Assembly: GCA_003508835.1 (NCBI GenBank)
Contig: PUFA01000105.1
Location: 4,464,001 to 4,528,000 of the forward strand
DNA: 64,000 nucleotides
Reading direction: 5' to 3'
Origin: Eonycteris spelaea
Taxonomy: Eukaryota > Chordata > Mammalia > Chiroptera > Pteropodidae
Positions within the stretch are counted from its first letter, which is position 1. Every line of letters begins with the position of its first letter. The notes below the pieces were generated by a model, which was not told where the DNA came from, did not search any database, and was given only the letters and a program-made list of their open reading frames with translations. Below are positions 29,850-43,900 of the stretch, piece after piece. The translations under genes were made by a program, and so were the position numbers.

Positions 29850-32800
29850 GGTTTATTTGTGGAGTTTTTATCTTTAAACCCTTGCTAGGGATTTTATTTA
29901 CTTACCGTAGCCACATGCAGTATTATAAATCAGCTGATGTTTATTGGCAATCAATTATTTAAGCCTAGTACAGCTCAACAATTTCTAGATTCAATTTCTT
30001 CAATAATATTTCTCATTAAGCACATTGATTTTTTACTACAGCTTCAATTTAATCTCCTATTATATGCAATAAGGAGGGGCAAGGAAAAGATGAGAAGAAA
30101 CACATATTTGGTCATTGTTTAATCTTCATGCATTCAACACATATTGATTTAACTGCTATACTTTTTCCAGGCACTCAGCTAAATGCTGAGGATATAGTTC
30201 TAAGAGACATCATTCCAGTCTTTGGAATTTCACAGATCGAAAGACTCAAAAAAAAAAAACAACTGCATTACACTTAATACAACATGAAACTGTTTCGTAA
30301 GGGCATGTATTTGTATACCTTATATACAAATATGTGAAAAATAGAAAAAAGGAAACTCATTTTAAGTTTTCAGAATTATAGAAGATTTCTAAGACTACAC
30401 TAGCCTTGCGGTTCAGATGATAGCTAGATGGAGTGATAAACAGATTTTCTTGGGCAAGACATTGAGATAACAAGGTACATGGAATATAGTAAAAATCCCC
30501 TGCTATGTCTAAGAGTCCGCAAAGACAGTAGATTCGTTACAGGCTTGAATATATTCTATAAAACCTGTTTTTGGCATTTGTTTATAGAGCAATACATTGA
30601 CATTTATAGCCTATAACGCAGTGATAACACTGATGAATACTGTTTACCCTTCATTGTAATTTGTCATTTTAAAAAAGCACATTAACTCATTTCTCAACAC
30701 GAGACACGTATAAACCAACATAACTATACTATACCCATACACATAATGATGCTTAAATTGATTTTTAACTGCATAATTTCAATACAAATTTTGATTCTCT
30801 TTGGAGTTTAACGTTCACCAGTCACTTTGATCTATATATGCAAATAGAACTATAATTTAAACAAATAGTACGTCTATAAAATTTTAAGCAACTCTTCAGT
30901 TCCATAGTAAAGGAGAATAGCAAGCACCATTAGAAGGATATATAGCTCATGCCAATTGTTCTTACGAAACCCCCTAAAATGCATACTATTCCTCTCAAAG
31001 CAGCATTTCTATCGCTAATTATAATTGTTTCTTCCTAAGCTTTTAAATAATGACCAGCTTGTGAGCGATACGTCCTTTACAAAATTTATTTTTTACAAAA
31101 CTAAGGAAAAATTATGGTGAGATTATTGCTTCCAAATACCAATAATCACAGGGCATAAAATCAAAATCTTCCATAATTAGAGGTTTAATATATTAATACT
31201 TTTTAATAAAGAGAACCTATCACTTAACACTGATTGTTAATCCTTATTTGCCTTATCTTTCTCATTTTGTGCAAGAAGCAGATGTTATAGTTGATCTAAA
31301 ATAAAGAAACAATATCATAGATATTTTTGTCCTGTAATAATATCCATATAAGCTATCACCATTATACTTCTGAGTACTCAGGATTTTAGAGAGGGACATT
31401 TAAGAAAAGTGTTAGAGTTGATTAGCCAAAGAGAAAAATTGTAAAATATCTATTTTGTTGTTCTTTCAAGGATTTATTTTATTTCTGTTCAATTAGCAGG
31501 ATTTTGGCAAATATTAAAGACATCATATATTTTCTTTCTAACAGTGTACACTGTTAAAATTAGACAAAGGAATTAAAGCTTTGTTAATAAAGAAAAATGT
31601 TTTTTGCTCACTCAAGGAACTTGATGCAGAGGTGTGAAATCAAAGTTATATTAGTGAAGCATGGTAATTGACAATTGCTTATAAATTATTGTTTTTTCCT
31701 CTTACTACCAATTACTAATATTACTCAAATTTTTTTTATGACATTGTAAGCTAACTTCAGTAAACATCCTTAAATTTATATAAAAAATGTTTAAATATAT
31801 TTACACTGACATTACTATGATTCATAAAACCAACTTTCAGTGGGGAAAATGTATTGTGATTTTATGACTTTCGCCTAAAAATAATAAACAGTGATTGTCC
31901 AGAGGGAAGATATTAATTCCTCCATTATTTTACTTATTTCAATTCCACTATGGCTTATTTAAGTCTAACGATTTAACTTGAATGGGCTTTTTCAACAATT
32001 TGTCAATGTGTGTTTATAAAGACTATGAGGTTATGGCCAGGGATATATTTTATAATCAGTGATTCTAAAATTTATAGAAGAAGGTTCATTTTAATTCATG
32101 TTGAGAAAAATCGTGACATAAAAAATAAAGACAGACATATCTTTGAAAGTGGATATTGGATTGTGGTCTAACACTCCACTCATTAAGGCACAGACTCCGT
32201 GGACATGCGTGTTAACCTGTGTAAATGTTGTCCAAAAAGATGCAAATGATCTATAGAAAACATGACTCCAAAATAATTGTTTTGTTGCCCTGTAAGATAG
32301 TAACCACTTTTGCATTTAACTTAACAAACTTATTTCATCATACCTTTCCTAAATTATATAAATCTCTGCATCTTAAATGAACTTTAAAGTAGCTTTACCA
32401 TCTTGCTGGTTTCCTTATTAATGTTCTTTTTATATTTATATGACAGAGACATTTACTCTATTGCTTTTGTACTCACTTAAATTCCCTTGTTCATTTGCTT
32501 TAAAGATTTTTTCTTATTATATCTGAATAATATATTTATCAAAGGACTGAAAATTCAACTTTTAAATAAATTAGAAAAAGTGTAGAAAACTCCAAAGAGT
32601 GCTTCATAAGAATATGTAATAATCACCTTCTAACTGGAAAATGCAAAAAAAAATTGATAAGAAAATATTCTTTATTTCTCAGACTCTTAATATTACATAA
32701 CATGTGTTTACTCTGATATGAATTTATAAAGTAGAATATTCCAGCTACAATTGGTAGAACAATAGTCAAAAGAATACAATTGTGTTAATAGAAAATTATG

Positions 32801-35800
32801 CATGGTCATGTAATTTTTTAGAAAAAGTGTTAGTAGTCTTTAAATAATATAAAGTTTTAGGACTTTGAAAAAGTACACACCAAGTCTAAATATTATTATT
32901 GCTACTATATTTACTTAAATCTATTTCCCTCTAAAAAAAAAAAAAAAAAGTTACCCCTGTGCAGTTCAATGTCAGTTAAAAGTGTTTTGTTAAAGTCAGT
33001 ATTGACCTTGCCACACATTAAAATAAATCTTATATGAACCATATATAATTCAAGGTATTTCTAAATTGGAGGTAACTTTAAAGGAAAAGCTAGAACAGAA
33101 TAAGTCAAGACTTAAAGGAAATTGCTCACACTGAGTTTCCACTTAAACAAAATGCTGAAATTTCTTAATTTGCTTTAATTACCAGGCTTATTTAGGCACA
33201 GGTTCAAATTTGAAATTGTGCTTGTTAAATGAATAATTAAGATATACTTTAAAGTTTTAATTGGTTATTAGAGTTGTCTAGTTGAAATGATGATGGTAAT
33301 TGTGTGTGCCAAAGGAGATTATGTGGCACTTTAAGTAACAGTTGTTCTTAAATAAATATAATAACAGCATCAGGTGTCAAATGAGTGTTATGGGTCATGA
33401 TTATTGATAGAAGAAAGGATTATGAATTAGAGGAATCAAAATTAATGGAGGAGTTTAGACTTTGGCCTTGAAGAATAAGAAGGAACAAAATATTTCTAAA
33501 GAAATATGTAGAAACTTTAACTGAAGAGACTTTTTTATGAAAGACAGAAATAGATAAATAATATTCAGGAGGCATAGAACCAACCAATTCCATTGCCATA
33601 TATGACTCTAAGTATAAGACTGGTGGAGAACAGATTTTCTTGAATCTAAATCAATACTGAAAATGCTAGGTCATCAAGATTAACTTGGTCTGTAAAGAAT
33701 TCATTTGCTTCAGTTTTGCTCATTTGTTTGTTATTGAGCAAAAATGTGTTAGACAAATGTTGAGAAGAGGCAAGGTGACATTTTGTGTGAGATTCCTGCT
33801 AAGGGAACAGGCATAGATAGCAGCAAGGGTTAGTTTCTTTTCGCAAGTGAATCTATAACAATGTTCTGCCAACATGTGATGGAGAAAAGCAGGAACAAAA
33901 GAAGATTAAAAGCTTGGGTCCTAGTGACTCACAGAATCACAGTACTTTTGGTAAAAATGAAAGAATCATCAGAATACAGTTTATACATAAATATGTGACG
34001 AGGTTTTCGAAAGACATCTTATAGAAAATATGTGTAGTTTGAAGACACAAGATTTATTATCCAACTTTATAAAAACTTACTGACCAAAGTGTAGAGTGAT
34101 TTCTTGCTCAATTACTGTTATTTATTGTTTTTGAATATCATTCAAGTTCCGTTATGGTTACAGGTTTTGCCATTATTGAATGTCAGCTTTATCTAAGAAA
34201 TCCAGTTATATCATCTTTTATGATGAAAAGAGTATTACTATCCCAGTTTTGGCCACAGAAAGGGCGCAAAGAAGGTAGATGACATCAAGGGCTAAGCTGA
34301 GGTGGAGAGAGATGATGTGCCAGGTGTCAGCAGCTGACTGACACCACAAGCTAAAGTGAGAGAAACATGCAAACTTTTAGTCACTTAGTGCAAAAATAGG
34401 AGGCTAAATTAGAGGAAGTGCTGACTGTCTCAGTGTTCCGTTTTTCTCTATAAAATCGTCACCATCAAGGGTCAAGTAGATCGGCATAGACATAGTGAAT
34501 CGTAAGCCTTCTCATTGCCAAGAATGGCTGAACATAAATGACCCTGCAGTTTCATAGACCTGGGGGTGCAAGAGAAGGAGGTGTAAGGGATAGGGTGGTA
34601 CAGCACTAACTACCAAGTCAGAGATGAAAACACGTCTTTGTTTCCCGCTATTCCTTTTCCCCATAAAGAGGTCTCTGGAAAGGCTCAGCCGTAGACTCCT
34701 GGTGAGGATGCTTCCTTAAGGAGGTACCAGGGCCATTAATACAGGGAGGATAAGAGCACAGTTCACCAGAGGACTCTGCGTCCTTGCCTTCTAGTCCTTC
34801 CGAGATGGCAATGTGATGGCTGGGCACTGAGTCTGGTGTTGAGAGGGCAGCTTTTGCCTGTGAGTCCTCCCGAGTTAAACCTTGGCAACTACCTGTGGTC
34901 AGGCCTGAAAGATCACATGCAGTTTTTTGACCAGGAGCCTCAATACTTTGGGCGAACTGACCCAACTCAAAACTTATACTTGTATGGCTTGGGAAAAAAA
35001 AAAAATCATATATTTTTCTATTCAAGATGCTGCTCTCATTAAAATCACTTTTTAGCAAGTTGCCTATAACTTTATTGATTTTCTTATAATCTCTTATAAT
35101 TTTACTCTTCTTTACTAATAAAGTGTATGTTTGGAAATTTTTTTTGTGACCTGGGTTAGAAAACAGGTATGGAGGTAAAGGTGTAGTCCCATAGACCCAA
35201 AGGCCACCTAAAAAGTAGTAGAGGCAGAAACCAGATGTGCTGGGATTTACGTTAGATGGTCATAGGGTTTAGCTGTCTAGACGTATGTATCATGAAAGTC
35301 ACTGATCTCCAGAAATAAAATAAACTTAGATTTAACTAATATTTCATGGATACCATTTCTTTATACTTTGTCTAACACATATCCTCTCTATATATGTTCC
35401 CTTTGCTCTTTCACTGAATCCCAAACGCTGGTCACTGGCAGTATTTCTTAATTCATAGTTGGTAACCATGTAATGAAATTATTTCTGCATAGGAAGTTCC
35501 CAATAAATGTTTCTCAGTTGAATGTGCTAAGCGATTAATAAAATAGAGAGCTTTGTTTTTTCCTGGAGATCAGTGACTCTCTGGTACATCCAGGCAGCAG
35601 AATAATGTGGCTGCCCATTAGGAGTTCTGATCTTGGCACTAGAAATGACGAATTGTGATCAGGAGCTTACTATTGGCAAGGCAACCTAACAGGAAGTCAA
35701 AAAGAATAAATTACTAATTAGAAATGGAGGTTTCAGATTAAGATGCATTATAAAAAATTCAAACTTAAATTTCATTTGGATTTAATGTTACACTTAACGG

Positions 35801-36210
35801 ACTAAAGTGATTTCAAATGTCCTTTTTTGGCACCTCTCTACACGTTTAAATGACATGCCTGTCATTCATCTTTGGTTAATCTGAGGAAGTAAAATAATTA
35901 TACTCTGATATTATGTTCCATATATTCATTTTTCTTTAGGCATAATTTTAAACATAGAGCTTCTACTTGTGTGTTACCTTTAAGCAGTTTTTTTCACTAT
36001 GGCCATATTTCTGCTTAGAGTGTAGCATTCGTACCTTAGGAAGATTTGTAGACTCGTCAGGATACATTGATATTTTTAATTCAAATTTTTTTTGCTGTCT
36101 TGTTATCATTTTTCTTAACTAAAATATTATCCATAACTCAAACCATAGAAATTATTGATTTTAAAATAGAATCTGTAAAGTAAAAATATATATATATATA
36201 TATTAGGGGA
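29850..36210. other. Intronic DNA, mostly unclassified
   Basis: AT-rich. A short L2-like tail on the - strand may lie at 30125-30205 ('cattcaacacatattgat', 'ccaggcactcagctaaatgctgagg'). Poly(A) at 32933-32949. About 34230-35050 is somewhat GC-richer; the antisense open stretch at 34648-35058 and its partner show no protein family features, so I do not call a gene. A (TA)n run sits at 36186-36204. Confidence 0.45.
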
Positions 36211-36425
36211 ATTAACGTTTGTAGGGCACCTGTCATGTGACAGACATGACGCAAATGCATTATATTAAATTGGCTTATTCGATCAGGATAAAAATGTTGT
36301 CAGGAAAGGTGCCTTCTCCCCATGTATGTCTGAGAAACCAAGGCTGAGACTGATTTAATTAAAATCATACAAAGGGAGTTAGACGTAAAAGCCAGAATTC
36401 AAAGCCAGGTTTGTTGGCTTCAAAC
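36210..36425 (-). repeat. MIR element
   Basis: The + strand shows the complement pattern of MIR: 'gtagggcacctgtcatgtgacagacatgacgcaaatgcatt', a decayed 'gaggaaactgagg' block and 'aaagccagaattcaaagcc'. Strongly diverged. Confidence 0.6.
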
Positions 36426-36499
36426 TCACTTCATTTAGTCAGTGTAAGAATGTTTCCATTGGTGTCTAATTCTTCCTTGTGTATTAGCCTTGAATTAAG

Positions 36500-36672
36500 A
36501 ATGAGTGATGTAGGTCTATGCCATGCCATCCTGAACACGCCTGATCTTGTCTGATCTCAGAAGCTAAGCAGGGTTGGGCCTGGTTAGTACTTGGATGGGA
36601 GACCCGCTAGGAATGCCAAGTGCTGTAAAGGCTTTAAAAAAAAGAAAAAAGAAATTTTTAAAAATGAGTGAT
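36500..36672. repeat. Target-site duplications flanking the 5S retrocopy
   Basis: Direct repeats AATGAGTGAT at 36500-36509 and 36663-36672 enclose the 5S sequence and its A-rich tail. Confidence 0.85.
36514..36635 (+). pseudogene. Retroposed 5S rRNA pseudogene
   Basis: About 122 bases closely follow 5S rRNA from GTCTATG to GCTGTAAAGGCTTT, including the internal A-box (AAGCTAAGCAGGGT) and C-box (GTACTTGGATGGGAGACC). There are substitutions and an indel near the 3' end. An A-rich tail follows (36636-36655) and the 10-mer AATGAGTGAT occurs on both sides (36500-36509 and 36663-36672), the mark of L1-driven retroposition. The internal Pol III promoter is largely retained, so residual transcription is possible, but the copy stands alone and is not an rRNA array unit. 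Confidence 0.93.
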
Positions 36673-36674
36673 TT

Positions 36675-39600
36675 GGACATATGTTGCCATCATAAAACTA
36701 TTTCAAAGTCCATATCTGGATGATAGCATCAGTATACATTTAAAATTTTCTTAATAGTAATTTTTAATTCAGATTGGGAATTTTCTGCTTTTTAATATGT
36801 GTAATGAAATGCTGTGATTTTAGCCAATTCGCTTTAATACTCCAGAAAAATATTTGCTACGATTCAAAGTTATCACATGAAAAAACGTCTGGCTGTACAA
36901 TACTCATGCCTTAAGCAGTGTAATAATATATATTAAAATATGGTGAATTAACACAAATTAATTCCATGTAATTAACCATTAAGGTTTTGAGCCGATGCAT
37001 ACAGGCACCTGACAAAAACACGTTTCCTAAAATCCTTGTGAAATACGGGTGTAAAAATACTAGTAAACCTAGAAAATGGTCAATTTATTAAGACTTTGTA
37101 ATTAATTTACACGTAATGAAAAAGAAATTTCTGAAGGCTCTTACTTCCCATGACGAAATAGTTTACTGTTATTCCGTTAGTCAAAATTGCTACACGCCGT
37201 GGACAGTCATAGAAGAGTTAGAATGGCAAAGTGGTATCTCCCGACACAGCTCTGAGGGCAGCGGCTGCCATGCTTGCTGAAGAGGCCCCGTGCAGTACGC
37301 ACGTGATTCGCTCCAGCACCTGCTTCTCTGCTTTTTCCAATCGAAGCTGCATCCTATTTTTGCACAGGATCGAAAGCAAAGTTTTGTATATAGCAAATGG
37401 TCTAGACACCGCAGTACCTACGGAAGAGAAACTGATGCAGATAAAAACATATACAAAGGTGGAAAAGCAGCTTAGAAGAGAGAACACTTATTTCACTCTT
37501 GCCATATCATCACTTCTTCTTGTTCTAGATGCTTATCTCATTGCAGGATGGCAGATGACATTTCATTTTCTCAAGCGGTGCAAAGTTTTCTATTTTCGAA
37601 TGGAGGTTTATAAGCTCTTTAATATAATGAACATGCGGCAAATAACTTACATTGACGGATGAAAGGTTTTAAGGTGTTCATGGTTTAAAAAAACCATAGA
37701 CATCCATTGTTGTAAATGCATAGCTCTATTTATGATGTAAAGCAATTTAATAAGTATTTATATATCAGAAGGAAAAAATACATTACGTAATTATCACATT
37801 TGAAGTACAATAATTTTGCATTTTTAATTATTCTCTAAATTATAATATCAGAAAATATCCTAAATTTCAGCTTTTTCAAAAAAAATTACAGTGGCATATC
37901 TATGGACATGGCCAAATATGTGCAGAGAAAAATTAAAATATCAAAATAAAAGTGCTTATCTCTAGATTTTAGAATTGGAAGTGATTTAGGCTTTCAAAAA
38001 TCAGCATACATGTAGCCCTATTAATATAATAAAAAGAAAAGTAAAGCAAATTTAGAACAGTAAATTATGGAGTAGAGGTCCACATTTTATTTTCCAGGAA
38101 AGAGTAATTAAAAATACAAATACGGTTTAGTAATTCTTTAGTAATTCCTTAAAATGTATTTTCTTAATTGCTAATAGCTATCTTATCTCTTATGAGGAAG
38201 CATTTATTCCCAAACATTTATTTGTCTTATATGAAATACTGCATAACCAGTATTGGAAATTTTCATTTTTGCATATTCATTCCTATAATTCTTTTCATCA
38301 CTTACAAATTTAATTGTGTCATGCTTTATCTACTCTCAAAATCTAATGAGTAGCTGGGCTGGAAGAAGTAATCGGTATTTTAAACAAACACTAATTGGGA
38401 TTTTGATGAAAGTCATGTGCAATTACATTTTAAAAATATACATTTAAAATAAGAAAGGAGAGGATTTGCAAGAGTTCATATATTTTCTCTATACAGTAGA
38501 TAATATGGTTCTGTGTCTATTATAATAGTTTTGTGAATAAGACTTGGGGTTGAGAAAAATTAAAAAGTTTTGTGGTCACTGTGTTAGAAAATTCCCAAGA
38601 TGAATATATAAGCTTTGATTATATTGTTCGGTCCCTGTTTCTCTAACAGGACCCTGCAGTCTGGCGTCAACCACAACAACAAAAAGCAAAGTAAATCAGC
38701 CAGAGGGTGTTTTCAGACTAGAATAATGCAAACTTTATTTCTTAAATATCAGGTGACCTATCTTGAAGAAATGTAAAACAACTAAGATGATTTGCAGCTT
38801 TAAGACTTAAACTTGTTCCTGTATATTCCTAATGCATACTTTGCTTTGTAAACTATGCCAATTGTAAATAGTAATAAATATGTAATGATCTATATTGAAT
38901 TTCACAAATACAACCTTAAGTTTTACCCTATGAGAGTTAGGGAAAAAATTGAAAGAAGTGAATTATAATAAATACTGGGGACACAAATCCATATTTATAA
39001 TATTTATGATATTTATAAAATGTTAAATGAAAATAGTAAATTTTGATAAAGTAGCCTTTTATTTTAGAAAAAGAAAGAATTCGTTTTTTTTTTTGAAAGT
39101 CAGATTACCAGAAGAAATAAGAAAATGTAATTGCTGAAAGCAGCCAGAATCCAAACCATTTAAAAAGTTGCGACATAATAAAATAAGTTTGACAGACAGA
39201 AAGCTTAGCGTGTTACATTTTTAAATGTATTGTTATGATAGCCTGTTAAAAAGTTTATATATATGCAATTATGGAGAATGTTGATGGTACCAGAAGTATA
39301 ATGATAGTGTAAATATAGAAGTGCTGGAAGAAATGGAGAATACTTGTACCATTTGGTTTTTAAGTTTATTTGATCTAATGAGGATAATTCAATTCCATTG
39401 TCACTTACTTTAACATTTCTTAGCGAGCTATAGGGAATGATATGCTTTCAATGAAACAATTAATAATGCTTTTATGTGATGACAAAAGTATTGTATAAAT
39501 TTTTCAATGTTTTTCATTTTGAAAAAGCTTAATATTTAAAGAGGCAATAAGAAAATCAGAATTCTTTAATCCTAGACAGTTGCAACATTTGTTAAATGTA

Positions 39601-40035
39601 CTTTTTGGTGGAGCGTGCGTAGCCTTTGTATACATTTCTTAAGGGAGTGAGTATATAAATTTTGAATTGTTCAGGAGGCCTTTTTCCTTTATTTATTTTA
39701 CCTAATAACTTTATATTTGTTGATTGATTACAGTTTCTATCATCGCAGTGACTCTCCCTAACTGAGACCCCATAAGAGATAGTAATGGATACCTGATTAC
39801 AGTCCTATCTTTAAACTGAGATTCTCCTTTACTTTAGTATTTTTGGGATAGTCAACTGTCAAATGACAAAGAGGTGCTGATGAACTTTTAATAATTGGGA
39901 ACACTTAGAATAAAATTGTTTTCAATATAGTGCATTGTGCGATGAATGGAATATAAGAATGACTTACTGTCAGAGTATAGGTAGATTTATTAATGAGAAT
40001 ATATAGTAGGAATCTAATTACAAGTGACAATGATA
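36675..40035. other. Intronic DNA with one GC-richer open patch
   Basis: AT-rich except about 37190-37480, which is GC-richer and holds long overlapping open stretches on both strands (+ 37231-37662; - 37218-37487). The - strand reading has a basic, helical-looking segment (CKNRMQLRLEKAEKQVLERI) but I recognise no family, and no splice or retrocopy hallmarks are clear. It could be a decayed processed pseudogene. Nothing else identified. Confidence 0.4.
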
Positions 40036-40039
40036 GTGA

Positions 40040-40400
40040 TTGCTTGCAGTTTACGGGGACTTCATGTACATGTATCATGCAACATAAGCATTTTTATTCT
40101 TAGTAATCGAAGAAGCCAGTAATCAGTGAAACATACACAGCAAGTAAAGAATGGAGTTCAAATCCTTTCCCAGATTCTAATTTCAAAATCCTTGCTTTTG
40201 CCACTCTGCTAAATTACATATTGTTATTCTGATTTAATGACTACCTATTTTGTGATGGGTAGTATATGAGAAGATATGCTACCTAAACTATTTAATCAAA
40301 TGAAGTAAGTTTTAATAACCTTATTTTTAAAAAGAGGAAGCTGAGATTCAAGAAGCTCAGAATCACATAATCGTTAAATGTGAGATACGTTGGTTTGTAC
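40040..40400 (-). repeat. Two adjacent MIR-like fragments
   Basis: About 40040-40205 ends in 'aatggagttcaaatcctttcccag' and about 40240-40400 contains 'aaaaagaggaagctgagattcaagaagctcagaatcaca', both the complement-strand MIR pattern of a 'gaggaaactgaggc' block followed by the 'agctagtaagtgg' region. Diverged. Confidence 0.5.
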
Positions 40401-40789
40401 AAGACTGAGAAATTTATCAGAATCCATATAAAATAATTAAGATTTAATAGTCATATTAATTTTATTAATTTTGTTTTTTAAAATTCTGAGATATAGTAAT
40501 ACTAAACAAGAGTGACAGAAGAGATTAGGACTCTCTAGCATAAAAAATGCTCTATGAAACTCTCATTTTAGGGTATTTAAATAAATCAAAAGCAAGACCA
40601 TTTTAAATAACAACAAGCTATTATAAGCTCATATATTTAAAAATTTATACCCTCAGATATTTTTTTAACATAAAAAAGAATTTGGTATTGTGTTTTATAT
40701 ACATATGTATGGTGCCATAAGAATTAAAAAGTAAAATAAACATAAAAATGATTGAATTGGTCACTAATATATGAAAAATTGTTGAGCTC

Positions 40790-40994
40790 CATTAGGAATT
40801 CTTGTTTTGCACATGTTCTATAATGATATGGTAGTTTTGTTATTAGAGCACATGTTATTATATTATATTACATACATATATTATATATTTATATATTACA
40901 TATATAATATATTATATTACATTAGAGTACATTAGGAATTCAAGTTTTGCACATGTTCTAAATAATATGGCAGTTTTGTTATTAGAGCACATGT
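40790..40994 (+). repeat. Direct duplication (~65 bp, period ~140) around an AT palindrome
   Basis: 40790-40855 and 40930-40994 are near-identical, both starting CATTAGGAATTC and ending TTATTAGAGCACATGT, with a few differences (an indel and substitutions). The 74 bases between are a (TATTA/TACATA)n palindromic tract. Looks like a local duplication in an unstable AT region. Confidence 0.85.
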
Positions 40995-40999
40995 AGCTC

Positions 41000-43900
41000 T
41001 TACACATCTAACGGAGCACTTTGCAAATGTGTAACGTGATTGACAATGGAAATGCAATCCAAAAAAAGGGAAGACGATATTCAATATGTCTGAAACTTTA
41101 CACTAGTATCCATGTTTTATTAGGAGGAAGAGTTTGGTATGAATATTTTTGAAAGATATATACTACTAATTATTTATTATTGAGGTATTATAATATATCC
41201 ACTCTGGAGACCTATTATGTTACTATTTTAAGAATCATAGTTATGAGTTTTTATCATTTTTCAGAGTTTAAAAAAGGTGTAGAAAATTTCCAAATTATGA
41301 AAAAAGGTTTATTTCCAGTTCCTCTTTTCTTTCTTTTTTTTTTTCTCTAAATGGGAAACTATCATCTGAACAGTGAAGCTGTCCGAGCCTGAGAAAAGGG
41401 ACCACTAGAATACTAATTCTTCCAGGAAGAAGCAAGAATCTCCCAGTTCACTTTTAAAAGAACTTCAGAATATCTTAATTTCACAAATGACATGAAAAAT
41501 ATACTGATTGTGGATGTTGGGGTGAACCATCAGAAGTAATTATAAAATTTTAGTCCTTATTACTTCGTTTACTCCCATTTAGAAACCTCCAATACATGCC
41601 AAATTAGATGTGCCAATATACAAACTATTAACTCCTTATCATTAAGGAAATAATGTCTCACATTGTATTGTAATTTACAAAATGCTTTTCAAAACATCAT
41701 TTATTTTCTCCTTACATCTGCTTGTGAGATAAAGTGAGCAAATGCTTTAATTCCCATTCTGTACACATTTGGAAATTGAAACTTATAAAGAGGAAAGAAC
41801 TTCCCCCGGTTTCTTAAAACCAGTCAGTGGCAAAGCAGGGTTTCAAATCCCAGTCTTTATTTTTCAAACACTTGATGCCCTAAATGAATAATTGGCTTTG
41901 AAGTGTTGTAAAGTTAACGAAAGCAACAACAAGGCTCTCTAAGAAGCACGGACTTGATGGAAAAATTATTATGCATGTGCAGATACATAATATCTTCTAA
42001 CACAGCTGAAGGAAGCAGAAAAAATAAGTAGAAAGAAAAATAATAAAGATTTATGGATAATAAATAATCAGCATCCTCTGAATCCTATAAATATCTTTTA
42101 TTCTACATAAATGTACATTGAAATTGAAAGTTGAAAATTATTTAAGATTAAGAGAAAAATGAGAATCTGTTGGCTTTATTCAGGTCCTCAACACCAATTA
42201 TATATTTCCCTTTGTGAATAGTTCAAAGGAAATTAACCCTTCCCCTAGGACATCTGAAAAGAAAATATGCAGTCTTTGTCTGGGAGTCACAGTGGTTGGC
42301 GAAAAAGAGGTGCCCAATAAACATTTCCTAAAAAATAAATTGTCTTAGAGAAGGTTTTTAATGGTCTTTATTTTTAAAAAGTCTTATTTATCTTTATTTC
42401 AGAAACAGACAGACAGCCTAAATATAAAAAAAGAGTCATTATTTTGGGACACAATATATATTCTAGCTGTGGTGTATGCAATTAGCAGAACAATATTCCC
42501 AATTCTCTCTTGACATTAAAAAAACAGCTGAGCCAACAAGAGCAGTATCATACAGCAGCACACAAAAGGAAAATTCCTAAAATTTAGTAATAAATTTCTC
42601 ATATAAACTATATGACTTGACTAATCTTCAAGTCACAGCTTCTTTTTCTATGTTTTTAGAATGATTCAGAACATAGGACTGTTGAGTTTTGTGCATCCAT
42701 TCATCTTTATTGCTTAATTGACAGAGTCATCAAACTTGTTATATTACCTTCTAACAACTTTTGGGTTAGTGCACACTTAGCAAAACAGAAAGTCTAAATT
42801 TATTAAATTATCACCTTTTTATTATAAAAAATTTCAAATGATTTTCAAAACATTTTATTTAACTCTTGCAACATCTCTTAATGAGGAAATCAGATCACTG
42901 ATTGACTACTTTAATTATTATTTTTTAATCAGTTATACCATTTGGTGGACTCAACATTTATAGATTTTATATCTAAGCTTTTAACTCTTCTAGAGCAACC
43001 ATAGAATTTCATGATATACAACATTATGTGTTTTGCTTACGGTGCAATTTAGATTCATAATCTCTTATTGCCCGTATGATGAAAAATGGTGTCTGCCTAT
43101 TAAGAAATCCATGTGACCACCTCATATAAGAATCTCGGTGTGGTATTTTTGTTCTCAATTCAATTTTTCTGTACAATAACCCCAGTAAAGTCCTATGAAC
43201 ATTACTTCTTAAGAAAAGAAAACAAAACAAAATTTTAACATTTAAAAAAATTCAAGTGAGGGAAAAGTTGTCAGCCAGAATTAAAACATTATAATATTTA
43301 GATAGATAGATAGATGATTGATTAATATGTTTTTTATCAGTGTGGAGATCTTGCCAATGTGGCTTAACTTTGACTGATCTTGGTAGAGCTTTCTCATAGG
43401 TAAGCTATTAACAGTCTAGCCTTTGATAACCTTAGCTAGGATAACAACAGCTCAGCTCCATGTGGTCTCTCACCTTCTAGGAGGCTAGTCTCATGTTGAT
43501 GGCAAGGATCCAAGAGAAAGCAGGCCCTGCCATAAAATAGACCAAGCAGAAATGCACTTTTCTCTCTTCAAATTCCTGCTTGCGTCACATTTGCTAATAT
43601 TACTCTGGCCAGAGCAAGTAACAGAAAAGTCCACAGTCAAAGGAAAGACGACAAGAAAGTTACGTAGCAAATGGTTTAGTAAAGCATTTGGTGATGATAA
43701 TTGAGATCATCAATGAAATTAGTCTATCATAAAAGGTGATTCATTTGTTAGCAACGCTTTGTTAAAAGATCTGTCTGCTAAGATATGGAATAATTCTCCA
43801 TCGAAGGTTGAAGACATTTAAATTTTCTGTTGTGTGGGGAAAAGCTCAGTCTCCAACTAGTGAATTTCATTGCAGGGCAAGGACTCAGTGAATTAAATGG

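Noticed and set aside
34648..35058. 136-codon - strand open reading
   Set aside because: No family features; bounded by an A run and AT-rich intron, overlapping an equally open + strand reading.
36514..36635. Functional 5S rRNA gene
   Set aside because: Substitutions and an indel near the 3' end, an A-rich tail and target-site duplications indicate a single retrocopy rather than an array unit.
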